Below are positions 50,216 through 58,948 of a DNA stretch of 64,000 nucleotides, piece by piece (the first letter of the stretch is position 1; each line of letters begins with the position of its first letter). A model generated the notes under the pieces. The model was not told where the DNA came from. It did not search any database and saw nothing but the letters and a program-made list of their open reading frames with translations. A program made the translations under genes and the position numbers. The DNA is from Actinomadura_C alba (lineage in GTDB: Bacteria; Actinomycetota; Actinomycetes; Streptosporangiales; Streptosporangiaceae): contig NZ_BAAAOK010000006.1 in NCBI RefSeq assembly GCF_039530285.1, positions 1 to 64,000 of the forward strand, given 5' to 3'.

Positions 50216-51826
50216 GTGACCGCCGAACACAACTTTTCCGACCTGCCGACGTGGGCGCCCGACTTCGCCGAGCTGGCGGACCTCGAGCTGCTGCTGTCCG
50301 GGGCCTTCGCTCCCCTGACCGGTTTCCTCGGCTCGATCGACACCGCCGCGGTCATCGCGGGCGGCCGGCTGGCCGACGGCACGCCATGGCCGGTCCCGAT
50401 CGTGTTGACGGTGCCCGAGGAGCTCACCAAGGAAGAGCGGCTCATCCTGCAGGACCCCGAGGGGCTTCCGCTGGCCGTCCTGCGCGTCACCGAGGCGTGG
50501 CACGACGCCGCGACGGGCACGCACCGGCTCGCGGGCCCGGTCAAGGCGCTCCGCGATCCCGCGCACGGGCCCTTCCGCGGCCTGCGCCGCCGGCCCGCCG
50601 ACCTCGCGTTCACCGACGACGGCGCGTCCGCCCCGGCCGTGGAGACCGCGACGGTCCCCGGAGCGCCGGCCACGGCGTGTCCGGTGCTGGCGGTGGCCAC
50701 CCGTGAACCCCTGCACCGCCGCCAACTGGGCCAGCTCAAGCAGGTCACCGAGAAGCTCACCGCCGGGGTGGGCCTGCGGCCGCCGAACGGCATCGACGGC
50801 GTGCGGGTCCTCGTCCTGGCGCTCATGTCCGACGAGCACGAAGACGCGCTCGTGCGCGCGCTGCTGGCCGTGCGCCGCGAACTGCCGGAGGGCGCGCTCA
50901 TCGTGCCGGTGCCGCTGACCAGACGTACGGATCCCGTTCGCGACCTCCGCCTGCGCTCCCATGTGGCGGAGGCGTACGGCGCCACGCACCTGTTCGGCGA
51001 CCCGGCCGAGGTGGACGAGGCGGCGGGCGCCCTGGCGGCGAACGGGCTCGGCGCCGAGACGTACGGCACCGCCATCCCGCTGATCGTGCCCGAGCCCTGG
51101 GCCTACGACGCCGACGTCGAGGTCTGGCGGCCGGTCGCCAAGATCGAAGCCGACCACGCCAGAGTCGAGCTGACCCGGACCGACGTCGACGAGATGCTCG
51201 ACCGGGGCGACCCGATCCCCGAGTGGTTCACCCCGCCGGCCGTCGCGACCGAGTTGGCCGCCGCCCGGCCGCCGCGCCACCGCCGGGGCGTCACGGTCTT
51301 CTTCACCGGCCTGTCCGGTTCGGGCAAGTCGACGATCGCACGCGGGCTCACCGACGCCCTCATCGAGCGGACCTCCCGCACGGTGAGCCTGCTCGACGGT
51401 GATGTCGTGCGCCGGTTGCTGTCCGCCGGGCTGACCTTCTCGAAGACCGACCGTGACCTCAACGTCCGCCGGATCGGCTACGTCGCCGCCGAGGTGACCC
51501 GCCATGGCGGCGTGGCCGTCTGTGCGCCGATCGCCCCCTATGCCGCGACCCGCGCGCAGGTACGCCGGATGGTGTCCGCCACCGGCGACTTCCTGCTGAT
51601 CCACGTGGCCACGCCGCTGGCGGAGTGCGAGCGCCGCGATCGCAAGGGTCTCTACGCCAAGGCGCGCGCGGGACTCGTTCCCGAGTTCACCGGGATCTCC
51701 GACCCCTACGAGGAGCCGGACGACGCCGATCTGGTGCTCGACACCTCCGCCTGCACGCCGGAGGAGGCCGTCACCGCGGTGCTCGAGTTGCTGACCGCCG
51801 GAGGCTGGGTCCGCTCCGCGTCCTGA
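50216..51826 (+). CDS. cysC: APS kinase with ATP-sulfurylase-like N-terminus
   Basis: 536 residues. The C-terminal domain (about 355-530) is adenylylsulfate kinase, making PAPS from APS: P-loop GLSGSGKST at about residue 365, LLDGDVVRR, FSKTDRDLNVRRIGYVA and VCAPIAPY. The N-terminal part has the PUA-like and sulfurylase-like domains of bifunctional enzymes, but the sulfurylase site is altered: the usual QTRNP-x-H-x-GH is ATREPLHRRQLGQ here. So the N-terminus is probably non-catalytic. PAPS can serve sulfate reduction or sulfotransferases; a sulfotransferase gene lies 6 kb downstream. GGAGAG lies six bases before GTG 50216. Confidence 0.88.
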   Translation: MTAEHNFSDLPTWAPDFAELADLELLLSGAFAPLTGFLGSIDTAAVIAGGRLADGTPWPVPIVLTVPEELTKEERLILQDPEGLPLAVLRVTEAWHDAATGTHRLAGPVKALRDPAHGPFRGLRRRPADLAFTDDGASAPAVETATVPGAPATACPVLAVATREPLHRRQLGQLKQVTEKLTAGVGLRPPNGIDGVRVLVLALMSDEHEDALVRALLAVRRELPEGALIVPVPLTRRTDPVRDLRLRSHVAEAYGATHLFGDPAEVDEAAGALAANGLGAETYGTAIPLIVPEPWAYDADVEVWRPVAKIEADHARVELTRTDVDEMLDRGDPIPEWFTPPAVATELAAARPPRHRRGVTVFFTGLSGSGKSTIARGLTDALIERTSRTVSLLDGDVVRRLLSAGLTFSKTDRDLNVRRIGYVAAEVTRHGGVAVCAPIAPYAATRAQVRRMVSATGDFLLIHVATPLAECERRDRKGLYAKARAGLVPEFTGISDPYEEPDDADLVLDTSACTPEEAVTAVLELLTAGGWVRSAS

Positions 51827-52617
51827 TCCGGGCCCTGGCCGGTTCCGGCCGGGAGCAGGGCCCGGCCCGCGAAGACGGCGACGCCGAGCAGCATGACTCC
51901 TACGGCCCAGCCCCCAAGGACATCGGTCACCCAGTGCTTGTTGAGATAGGTCCGGCTGTAGCCCTCGACGAACGCCAGCGTGGCGATCAGCGCCCAGCCG
52001 AGACCTTGCCAGCGGCGGCCGGCGCGAGTGTAGGCCAACACCAGGAAGACCACCGACCCGTAGATGACGACGGTGCGCACGCAGCCCCCGGACGGGTAGG
52101 TGCCGAGGGTGGTCGGGGGGTGGCCACGGTCGACGATCTTCGCCAGCCCCGCCTGTGCGTACTTCTGCACGACGATCACAGACCCGATCAGGACGGGCGG
52201 AACCCAGCGGCGGCTCGGCGCCAGGAGCATAAGGCCGACCGCTGCCACCACTCCGAACCCGCGAGTCTGCGGAATGTTCCCCACCTGACCGACGACATTC
52301 ATCACGTGCGCCCAGTTCGGCTCGTGAATCCGTTCGACCCAATGGAAGACCGGCCAGTCCACCGGGCCCTCGATCAATGCCAGTGCCTCGCCCAGGGCGA
52401 GGCCCGCGGCCGTCGACAGGAAGATGCCTGCACCGAAGAACAACACGAAGCCGCCGACCGGGCCGAGCGTGGCGACCGCCTGCGCCCTCGCCTCGCCGAG
52501 CGGGCGGGTCCAGGAGGCGAGCCGCCCGCCACGGTCAGCCGGTCGGCCGAAGCACAGGGCGAAAAACAGGAAGACCAATGGTGCGCCCAGCACCCCGGCC
52601 AGAATGCCCACGATCAT
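51706..52617 (-). CDS. PAP2-like membrane phosphatase family protein
   Basis: 303 residues with about six membrane helices. The PAP2 motifs are recognisable but altered: KIVDRGHPP in place of K-x6-RP, YPSGG in place of PSGH (the catalytic-base His is lost), and SRTYLNKHWVTD intact as SR-x5-H-x3-D. It may be inactive or act on an unusual lipid. Its last about 40 codons run 121 bp into the convergent cysC gene on the opposite strand; this tail is Ser/Gln-rich. If active it could act on undecaprenyl or phosphatidyl phosphates for the polysaccharide genes alongside. Confidence 0.78.
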   Translation of the reverse strand: MIVGILAGVLGAPLVFLFFALCFGRPADRGGRLASWTRPLGEARAQAVATLGPVGGFVLFFGAGIFLSTAAGLALGEALALIEGPVDWPVFHWVERIHEPNWAHVMNVVGQVGNIPQTRGFGVVAAVGLMLLAPSRRWVPPVLIGSVIVVQKYAQAGLAKIVDRGHPPTTLGTYPSGGCVRTVVIYGSVVFLVLAYTRAGRRWQGLGWALIATLAFVEGYSRTYLNKHWVTDVLGGWAVGVMLLGVAVFAGRALLPAGTGQGPDQDAERTQPPAVSNSSTAVTASSGVQAEVSSTRSASSGSS

Positions 52618-52795
52618 CCGCAGAGTGTCGCACGAGGACCTGGCCCATGGCGATTGAGTGACATTAAGGCGGTGTTTCCCCAAAGCCGCGCGGGGGAGCG
52701 CGCATGACATCTCGATCACGCAAACACGCGTTCTACACAGTCGGATATGTGCCATCATCATGAACTCTTGCCAGTCGCCCCTTAAGGAAACACAC

Positions 52796-54064
52796 ATGCG
52801 CCGACGTCTCATCGCGGTGGCGACCGCAGCTCTAGTCAGCACCCTGAGCGTGATCCCGGCCGCGAACGCGGACCTGAAGCAGTCCGCGGTGGTCTCGGCC
52901 AACCCGTCCAACTCCACCCCCCACGTCCTCGACGGCACCGTACGGGCGATCGCGGTCGTCGGCACCAAGGTCGTCGTAGGCGGCAACTTCGAGAAGGTGC
53001 GCGAAGCGGGCACGGGCAAGCCCGAGATCGCGCGTCACAACATCTTCGCCTTCGACGCGGCGACCGGGAAGGTCGACGCGACCTTCAAGCCGAAGCTCGA
53101 CGGCACCGTCTACGCCCTGCAGCCGGGACCGTCCAACACCGTCTACGCCGGCGGCTCGTTCGCCTTCGTCAACGGCGTCGGGCTCGGGGCCCTCGCCCAG
53201 CTCAAGGTTCCCGCGGGCACGGCCGTCACCACCTTCAAGCCGAGGGTCGGCGGTGGCCTGGTGTTCACGATGGTCCGGCGCAACGCCAACATCTACATCG
53301 GCGGCAAGTTCACCAAGGTGGCCACCAAGCCCCGCACGATGCTCGCCCGGGTCAACGCCACGACCGGGGCCGTCGACGACAACTTCAACCTGGCCGTGAG
53401 CACGCCGCGACAGGGTGAGCTAAAGGTCTTCAACCTCGCGGTGAACCCGCAGGACACCCGGCTGCTCATCAACGGCACGTTCACCAAGGTGGCCGGCCAG
53501 CGCCGCTACCAGATCGCGATGATCGACACCACCAAGAAGCCGGTCGCGCTGACCACCTGGGCGACCGAGCGTTACGCCACCCCCTGCAACATCAACGCCT
53601 TCGACACCTACATGCGCGGCATGGACTTCGCTCCCGACGGCTCGTACTTCGTGGTGGTCACCACGGGCGGCCCCGGCGGCACCACGCAGCTGTGCGACAC
53701 CGCGGCCCGCTGGGAGACGGCCAAGACCGGTTCCGGCCAGCAGCCCACCTGGGTCAACTACACCGGCGGCGACACGCTGCTGTCGGTGTCGGTCACTGGG
53801 GCGGCGGTCTACGTCGGAGGTCACCAGCGCTGGCAGGACAACCCGCAGGGCCGCGACTTTGCCGGACCAGGCGCGGTGTCCCGGCCGGGCATCGCCGCCC
53901 TCGAACCGCTCAAGGGCAAGGCGCTGGCCTGGAACCCGACCCGCACGCGCGGACACGGCGTCGAGGCGCTCGTGGCCACGCCGACCGGGCTGTGGGTCGG
54001 TAGTGACACCGACCAGCTCGGCAAGGAGTACCACGGCAGGGTCGGGTTCTTCCCGCTCCCCTGA
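52796..54064 (+). CDS. Secreted beta-propeller (delta-60 repeat-like) protein
   Basis: 422 residues with a clear signal peptide (MRRRLIAVATAALVSTLSV..., cleavage after ANA about 26). The mature part has repeated blades of the type VVGGNFEKV, VYAGGSFAFV, IYIGGKFTKV, LLINGTFTKV, VYVGGHQRW, the recurrent ...GGxF... strand of delta-60/DUF5122 propellers. No catalytic motif is seen. AAGGAA lies before the ATG. A strong terminator (54080-54107) ends the unit, so it is probably expressed alone. A cell-surface adhesion or binding role is a guess from the fold. Confidence 0.82.
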   Translation: MRRRLIAVATAALVSTLSVIPAANADLKQSAVVSANPSNSTPHVLDGTVRAIAVVGTKVVVGGNFEKVREAGTGKPEIARHNIFAFDAATGKVDATFKPKLDGTVYALQPGPSNTVYAGGSFAFVNGVGLGALAQLKVPAGTAVTTFKPRVGGGLVFTMVRRNANIYIGGKFTKVATKPRTMLARVNATTGAVDDNFNLAVSTPRQGELKVFNLAVNPQDTRLLINGTFTKVAGQRRYQIAMIDTTKKPVALTTWATERYATPCNINAFDTYMRGMDFAPDGSYFVVVTTGGPGGTTQLCDTAARWETAKTGSGQQPTWVNYTGGDTLLSVSVTGAAVYVGGHQRWQDNPQGRDFAGPGAVSRPGIAALEPLKGKALAWNPTRTRGHGVEALVATPTGLWVGSDTDQLGKEYHGRVGFFPLP

Positions 54065-54079
54065 GCCGCAGCCGACGAG

Positions 54080-54107
54080 GTGGCCACCGAGTTCACTCGG
54101 TGGCCAC
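54080..54107 (+). terminator. Strong terminator after the beta-propeller gene
   Basis: GTGGCCACCGAG pairs perfectly with CTCGGTGGCCAC (12 bp) around a TTCA loop, 15 bases past the stop codon. Confidence 0.85.
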
Positions 54108-54158
54108 TGGCGTTTCACCAGATTGTCGATCCGAGTGGCCTAGCCGACGCGGCAAAAC

Positions 54159-54164
54159 TATGAT
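54159..54164 (+). promoter_or_regulatory. Candidate -10 for a leaderless GH26 transcript
   Basis: TATGAT lies eight bases before ATG 54173, and no ribosome binding site is visible. That spacing is what a leaderless actinobacterial mRNA would show. The -35 region is weak. Together with the terminator 50 bp upstream, this marks a new transcription unit for the polysaccharide genes. Confidence 0.45.
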
Positions 54165-54172
54165 TCACCGCC

Positions 54173-55330
54173 ATGACTGCCCCAAAGAACCCCCGCCGGC
54201 CGGTACCGGGAAGACCCCGCCGGTCGGCGCCGAAGAGCCGCACATGGCTATGGGCAGGCATCGCCGCGGCGGGCGCGCTGGCCTGTGCAGTGGCCATCGG
54301 TGTCGCCGTCATCGACACCGGCTCGCCGACCGCGGCCGCGGGGCCGATCCGCTCCGGCCAGTCCGAGTCGAGCCCGGGCAGCGGCACCCCCGCCGGGAAG
54401 CCGCGCAAGTGCACGGTCTCGGCGCTGCTCGTGCCCTCGTGCGGCGCCTGGTGGGGGGTGACGCCGGGCGCCTTCAGCGGACAGCGGCCGCAGCCGGCGC
54501 TCAACACCTTCGAACGGCGTACCGGCCGCACCGTCGACATCTTCCACTACTTCCACAAGGGCAAGAAGCTCTTCCCTACCCCCGCCGAGATCGCCATCGC
54601 CCGGGAACCGGGCAAGAACCGCAAGCTGCTGCTGAACTGGAAGCCCGACGACGGCGAGTCGTGGGCGAAGGTGGCGAACGGCTCGATGGACGCGCACATC
54701 GACCGGTTGTCCGCGCACATCAAGGCCAACTACCGTGAGCGCTTCTGGCTCGTCCTGCACCACGAGCCCGAGGAGGAGGTACGGCTGCAGCCGGGCTCCG
54801 GCTACACGCCCGCCGACTACAGCAAGATGTTCCGCCGCGTCGTACAGCGATTCCGCAAGAACGGCGTGAAGAACGTGCTCTTCACGGTCGCCTACCGCGG
54901 CTACTCGAACTGGACCGTCAAACCCTGGTTCATGCAGCTCTACCCCGGTGCCGACGTGGTCGACTGGGTGGCGTTCGACCCCTACGTCAAGGGCCCGCAG
55001 ACACCGGACTTCGCTTCGCTCATCGACAAGGCGGCACCGCTCGAACACGACCAGGGCTATCCGGGCTTCTACTCCTGGTCGCAGACCCGGATGCCGGGTA
55101 AGCCACTGATGATCGCCGAGTGGGGGATCCTGAACGAGAAGACCACTCCCGCCGAACGGGTCGCGTTCTTCCGCAGCGTCGGCGAGCAGATCAAGAACTA
55201 TCCCCGGCTCAAGGCGCTGGTGTACTTCGAGGCGCCGCACGGCGGCCTGGGCGACTCGCAGGTGCACACCGACCCGGCCACGCTGCGCGCCTTCCGCTGG
55301 CTGGGCCGGCGGCCGCACTTCAACCCCTGA
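54173..55330 (+). CDS. GH26-like glycosidase, membrane-anchored
   Basis: 385 residues: a basic Pro/Arg cytoplasmic N-terminus (1-24), one membrane helix (about 26-48), a Ser/Gly/Pro linker, and a TIM-barrel domain with GH26 features: E198 in LHHEPEE as acid/base and E316 in IAEWG as nucleophile. GH26 enzymes act on beta-mannans or related beta-1,3/1,4-glycans. It is immediately upstream of the Wzy-like gene, so a role in trimming or releasing the locus's own polymer is likely but inferred. Probably leaderless (see -10 at 54159). Confidence 0.83.
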   Translation: MTAPKNPRRPVPGRPRRSAPKSRTWLWAGIAAAGALACAVAIGVAVIDTGSPTAAAGPIRSGQSESSPGSGTPAGKPRKCTVSALLVPSCGAWWGVTPGAFSGQRPQPALNTFERRTGRTVDIFHYFHKGKKLFPTPAEIAIAREPGKNRKLLLNWKPDDGESWAKVANGSMDAHIDRLSAHIKANYRERFWLVLHHEPEEEVRLQPGSGYTPADYSKMFRRVVQRFRKNGVKNVLFTVAYRGYSNWTVKPWFMQLYPGADVVDWVAFDPYVKGPQTPDFASLIDKAAPLEHDQGYPGFYSWSQTRMPGKPLMIAEWGILNEKTTPAERVAFFRSVGEQIKNYPRLKALVYFEAPHGGLGDSQVHTDPATLRAFRWLGRRPHFNP

Positions 55331-55490
55331 TCAGAGGCGCCGCGCCCGGCCGGGTCTCCGCCGCACCCGGCCGGGTGCAGTGCCCGAGGGCGGTCCTCCG
55401 GCCGTCGGCGGTACAGTTCGCCCGGCGGGCGGGCTTGGCCGCCTCACGGCACGGACCAGACCTTCGCGGCGCAGAGACGGAATCCGGATT

Positions 55491-56888
55491 GTGACTCTCA
55501 CGACACCCGCGATCGCCGAACCCACCCGGGAGAACGGCCCGGCCACCGCGGCGACACGGCACGAGGGGTCGCGCCGGCCACGCGCGGGCTGGCCGCTGGC
55601 CGTCGTGTTCCTCGGCTTTCCGTTGTGGTGGGTCCTCGGCCTGGGCGCGTTCATCTTCATGATCATGGCAGTGCCCATGGCGGTGTTCCTCTACCGCCGG
55701 CGCGCCACTCTGGTGGTCCCCCGGGGCTTTGGCGCCTGGCTGCTGTTCCTCGTCTGGGCCCTGCTTGGAGTGGCGGTCCTGTGGGCCGACGCCCCGGGGG
55801 CCGTCACGGGCGGCGGGTTCAGCCGGGTGCTCGTCTTCGGCTGGCGGATGACCTGGTACCTCTCGTGCACGATCGCCCTGCTGTACGTCGGCAATCTGCG
55901 TGAGGACGAGCTGCCCAGCGACCGGATCGGCCGGCTGCTCGGCTACATGTTCGTCGTCACCACCGCGGGCGGCCTGCTCGGGTCGTTCTTCCCACAGTTG
56001 CAGCTCACCTCGCTGATGGAGATCATCCTGCCGCAGGGACTCGCCACCAACGACTTCCTGCATGACGCGATCCATCCGAAGACCGCCACGATGGAGACCA
56101 TCACCGGCGTCGTGCAGGCCCGCCCGATGGCCCCCTTCGCCTACGCCAACACCTGGGGCGCCGCCTACGCGTTCTTCCTGCCTTACTTCGGCATCACCTG
56201 GATCGTGCGAGGGAACAAGTGGCGGCGGCTGGCGGCCGGTCCGATCCTGCTGGTCTCGCTGTGGCCGGTGGTCTACTCCCTCGACCGCGGGCTGTGGGTC
56301 GCGCTCGGGCTCATGGCGGCGTTCGTCATGCTCAAGATGATCCTCTGGCGCGGTGGCAGGGCCATCGCGTGGACCCTGGTCGTCCTCGCGGTCGGCGGCG
56401 TGGTCTTCGCCGTGTCCCCGCTGCCCGGCTTGATCGAGAAACGGCTGGACAACCCGCACAGCAACAACCGCCGGTACCTGCTCACCGAGCAGACCATCCG
56501 CAGCACGCTGACCGGTTCGCCGGTCGTCGGGTTCGGGACCACCCGCAACGTGCAGGGCAACCTCGTGACGCTCGGCGGCGGCAGCCGCCCCGACTGCAAG
56601 GCATGCGGGGCACCGCCGCTGGGCACCCAGGGCCATCTGTGGTTGTTGATCTTTGCGAACGGTCTCGTCGGAGCCGCCGCGTTCCTGTTCTTCTTCGCCA
56701 TACGATTTGTACGACATTGGCGGGATAGATCGGCCTATGGGATGGCCGGGTGTTGCGCGTTGCTGTCCTTCGGACTGTTCGCACTCATTTATGACCTGGT
56801 GGAGGTACCGCTGTACACCGTCATGATCGCGGTCGCGCTGATGTGGCGGGCCCAGCGCGACACCCTCAAGGCACGGGTGCGGCGATGA
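55491..56888 (+). CDS. O-antigen ligase/Wzy-like polysaccharide polymerase
   Basis: 465 residues with about ten to eleven membrane helices and one large extracytoplasmic loop (about 305-395) containing RRYLLTEQTIRSTLTGSPVVGFGTTR, the arrangement of Wzy/WaaL proteins; the RxxxxxG...G-F-G segment is characteristic. It would polymerise or ligate lipid-linked repeat units. The start is GTG 55491; no strong ribosome site is visible. Its stop overlaps the next gene's start (ATGA, 56885-56888). Confidence 0.83.
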   Translation: MTLTTPAIAEPTRENGPATAATRHEGSRRPRAGWPLAVVFLGFPLWWVLGLGAFIFMIMAVPMAVFLYRRRATLVVPRGFGAWLLFLVWALLGVAVLWADAPGAVTGGGFSRVLVFGWRMTWYLSCTIALLYVGNLREDELPSDRIGRLLGYMFVVTTAGGLLGSFFPQLQLTSLMEIILPQGLATNDFLHDAIHPKTATMETITGVVQARPMAPFAYANTWGAAYAFFLPYFGITWIVRGNKWRRLAAGPILLVSLWPVVYSLDRGLWVALGLMAAFVMLKMILWRGGRAIAWTLVVLAVGGVVFAVSPLPGLIEKRLDNPHSNNRRYLLTEQTIRSTLTGSPVVGFGTTRNVQGNLVTLGGGSRPDCKACGAPPLGTQGHLWLLIFANGLVGAAAFLFFFAIRFVRHWRDRSAYGMAGCCALLSFGLFALIYDLVEVPLYTVMIAVALMWRAQRDTLKARVRR

Positions 56889-58075
56889 CCGCGGAAGACT
56901 GGCTGGAGACGGTGGCGGTGCTGTGGCCCGGCGCGCGGGTCGATGTCGTGGGCCACGACGCGGCGGACGCCCGGCCCGGTCAACGGGAGTTCGCGTTCCT
57001 GCCGGACGCCGAACGCCCGCGGTTGCTGCTGCCGAGCAGCCCGCGCGCGGCCGCCACCGCGCTCCGCCGCTACAGCCATGATCTGACGATCCCGCAGCGG
57101 GTGTCGCGGAGCCTGGCCGCCACCGCCATGCGCACCGGCCTGCCGCAGCGGACACTGCGCGACCGGCTCCGGGTGGTCGAGGACGGCCGGAGCGGAAGCA
57201 TCGAGGACCGGCTCGGCGGCATTCTGGGTGAACCGGTGGTCGTGAGCGTGGGCCTGGGCACTGCGCGGGCCAACCGCAAGCCGATCCTGCACGTGTTGAG
57301 CCGTACGGGGCGTCCGCTGGCATTCGTCAAGGTGGGCGACACCGGCACCGCCCGCGACCTGGTCGCCCAGGAGGCCGCGGCACTGGAGTTCCTCTCGAAC
57401 ACCGGGCTGGAGAGCGTCGCCGTCCCGCGGGTGCTGCACCACGGGCCCTGGAACGAATTGACGCTGCTGGTGCTCTCGCCCCTGCCCACGAGCGCCCGCG
57501 GCTGGCGGCCCCGCCGCAACGTGCCCGTCGCCGCCATGCGCGAGCTCTTCGCCGTCGCCGGAGTGGCGAGCGGCACGCTTGCCGGCAGCCGGTTCTGGAC
57601 GCGTCTACGCGACGTCCCCGCGCGGGTGTCGGACGCCGAGGAGGCCGGCCGGCTGAACTCCGTGATCGACCGGGTCGGCCGTGCGTACGGCGATCAGCCC
57701 CTGCGGTTCGGTGCCTGGCACGGCGACTGGACGCCGTGGAACATGGCGTGGCACCGCGGCAAGGTACAACTCTGGGACTGGGAACGGTTCGCCCGCGACG
57801 TGCCGGCCGGTTTCGATCTGCTGCACTGCAACCTGCAAGAGGCGATGCGTACGGCACCCGGCCGGCCCTATGCCACCTGGCCGGTCGGCGGTATCCGCTC
57901 GCTGACCGAGTTCGGTGTGACCGGTCGCGCCGCGGCGGCGACGCTTGAGCTCTACTTCGTGGAGCTGTGCTGCCGGTACCTGCTCGCCGCCCAAGGCCCC
58001 ACAGGCGCGCCCCTGCGCGACCAGGCCGACCGGTTGCTCTCGCTGCTCCAGATCAACGCCGGGAGAAGTGCATGA
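56885..58075 (+). CDS. APH-like phosphotransferase in polysaccharide locus
   Basis: 396 residues. The C-terminal half is an aminoglycoside-phosphotransferase-fold kinase: catalytic H279GDWTPWN (Brenner-like HGD-x4-N) and D298 in LWDWERF for Mg2+. A plausible Lys in FVKVGDTG sits in the N-lobe (about 145). Residues 1-110 form a separate domain I do not recognise. Because it is overlapped by the Wzy gene and overlaps the sulfotransferase (ATGA both sides), the substrate is more likely a sugar, lipid-linked saccharide or small alcohol of the polymer than an antibiotic. Confidence 0.75.
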   Translation: MTAEDWLETVAVLWPGARVDVVGHDAADARPGQREFAFLPDAERPRLLLPSSPRAAATALRRYSHDLTIPQRVSRSLAATAMRTGLPQRTLRDRLRVVEDGRSGSIEDRLGGILGEPVVVSVGLGTARANRKPILHVLSRTGRPLAFVKVGDTGTARDLVAQEAAALEFLSNTGLESVAVPRVLHHGPWNELTLLVLSPLPTSARGWRPRRNVPVAAMRELFAVAGVASGTLAGSRFWTRLRDVPARVSDAEEAGRLNSVIDRVGRAYGDQPLRFGAWHGDWTPWNMAWHRGKVQLWDWERFARDVPAGFDLLHCNLQEAMRTAPGRPYATWPVGGIRSLTEFGVTGRAAAATLELYFVELCCRYLLAAQGPTGAPLRDQADRLLSLLQINAGRSA

Positions 58076-58941
58076 TCACACGACGTGACGCGCCGCAGTG
58101 GGTGAAGGAAGCCGGGCGTGCGGCCAGCCGCAACGCCGGCCGGCTGACCTCGGGAGCGCGGATGCTGCCCGACTTCCTCCTGGTCGGTACGCAGCGGGGC
58201 GGCACCACCTCGCTCTTCCGGGCGCTGGCCGAGCACCCCGGCGTCGTGACGCCGAACTTCCACAAGGGCGTTCATTACTTCGACGTCATGTATCACCGCG
58301 GGCAGAGCTGGTACCAAGGGCACTTCCCGGTCCGGGCGGTGGCCCGGCGGCGGGCGGGCGACGGCACCGGCGCACCACTGGCCTTCGAGTCGGCCGGCTA
58401 CTACATGCACCATCCGCTCGCACCCGGCCGCATCGCCCGTGATCTACCAGGGGTACGGCTCCTCACGATCCTGCGCGACCCCGTCGAGCGCGCGTACTCC
58501 GCCCACAAGCACGAACTGGCCCGTGGCTTCGAGACCGAACCCTTCGAGCGGGCGCTGGAGCTCGAGTCCGAACGACTCACGGGCGAGGTGGACCGGATCC
58601 GAGCCGAGCCCGGCTACCTCAGCCACAGCCACAGGCACCACTCATACGTCGATCGCGGCCAGTACGTCGAGCAACTCGAGGCGATCTTCCGGCTGTTCCC
58701 GCGAGAGCGGGTGCTCGTCATCTTCGCCGAGGACTTCTTCAGCGAACCCGAGACCTGTTACGACCGGGTCGTGGACTTCCTCGGGCTGGCCCACTGGCGC
58801 CCCGCCTCGTTCGAACGGCACAACGCCCGGCCCCGTTCTCCGATGCCCGAAGATCTCCGCAACAGCCTCACCGAGCACTTCCGGCCGTACGACGAAAGGC
58901 TCGCCGCGCTGCTCGGCGAAGTGCCGGCCTGGCGACGGTGA
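58072..58941 (+). CDS. PAPS-dependent sulfotransferase
   Basis: 289 residues with the two PAPS-binding blocks: VGTQRGGTTSLFRAL (5'-phosphosulfate loop, residues 38-52) and LRDPVERAYSAHKHEL (3'-phosphate loop, about 134-149), plus the FHKGVHYFD and catalytic-loop region. It transfers sulfate from PAPS to a hydroxyl, here probably on a sugar or lipid of the polysaccharide. It overlaps the APH-like gene by four bases. A PAPS-producing CysC is encoded 6-8 kb upstream, which makes a dedicated sulfation route plausible. Confidence 0.88.
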   Translation: MITRRDAPQWVKEAGRAASRNAGRLTSGARMLPDFLLVGTQRGGTTSLFRALAEHPGVVTPNFHKGVHYFDVMYHRGQSWYQGHFPVRAVARRRAGDGTGAPLAFESAGYYMHHPLAPGRIARDLPGVRLLTILRDPVERAYSAHKHELARGFETEPFERALELESERLTGEVDRIRAEPGYLSHSHRHHSYVDRGQYVEQLEAIFRLFPRERVLVIFAEDFFSEPETCYDRVVDFLGLAHWRPASFERHNARPRSPMPEDLRNSLTEHFRPYDERLAALLGEVPAWRR

Positions 58942-58948
58942 GCGGAGG

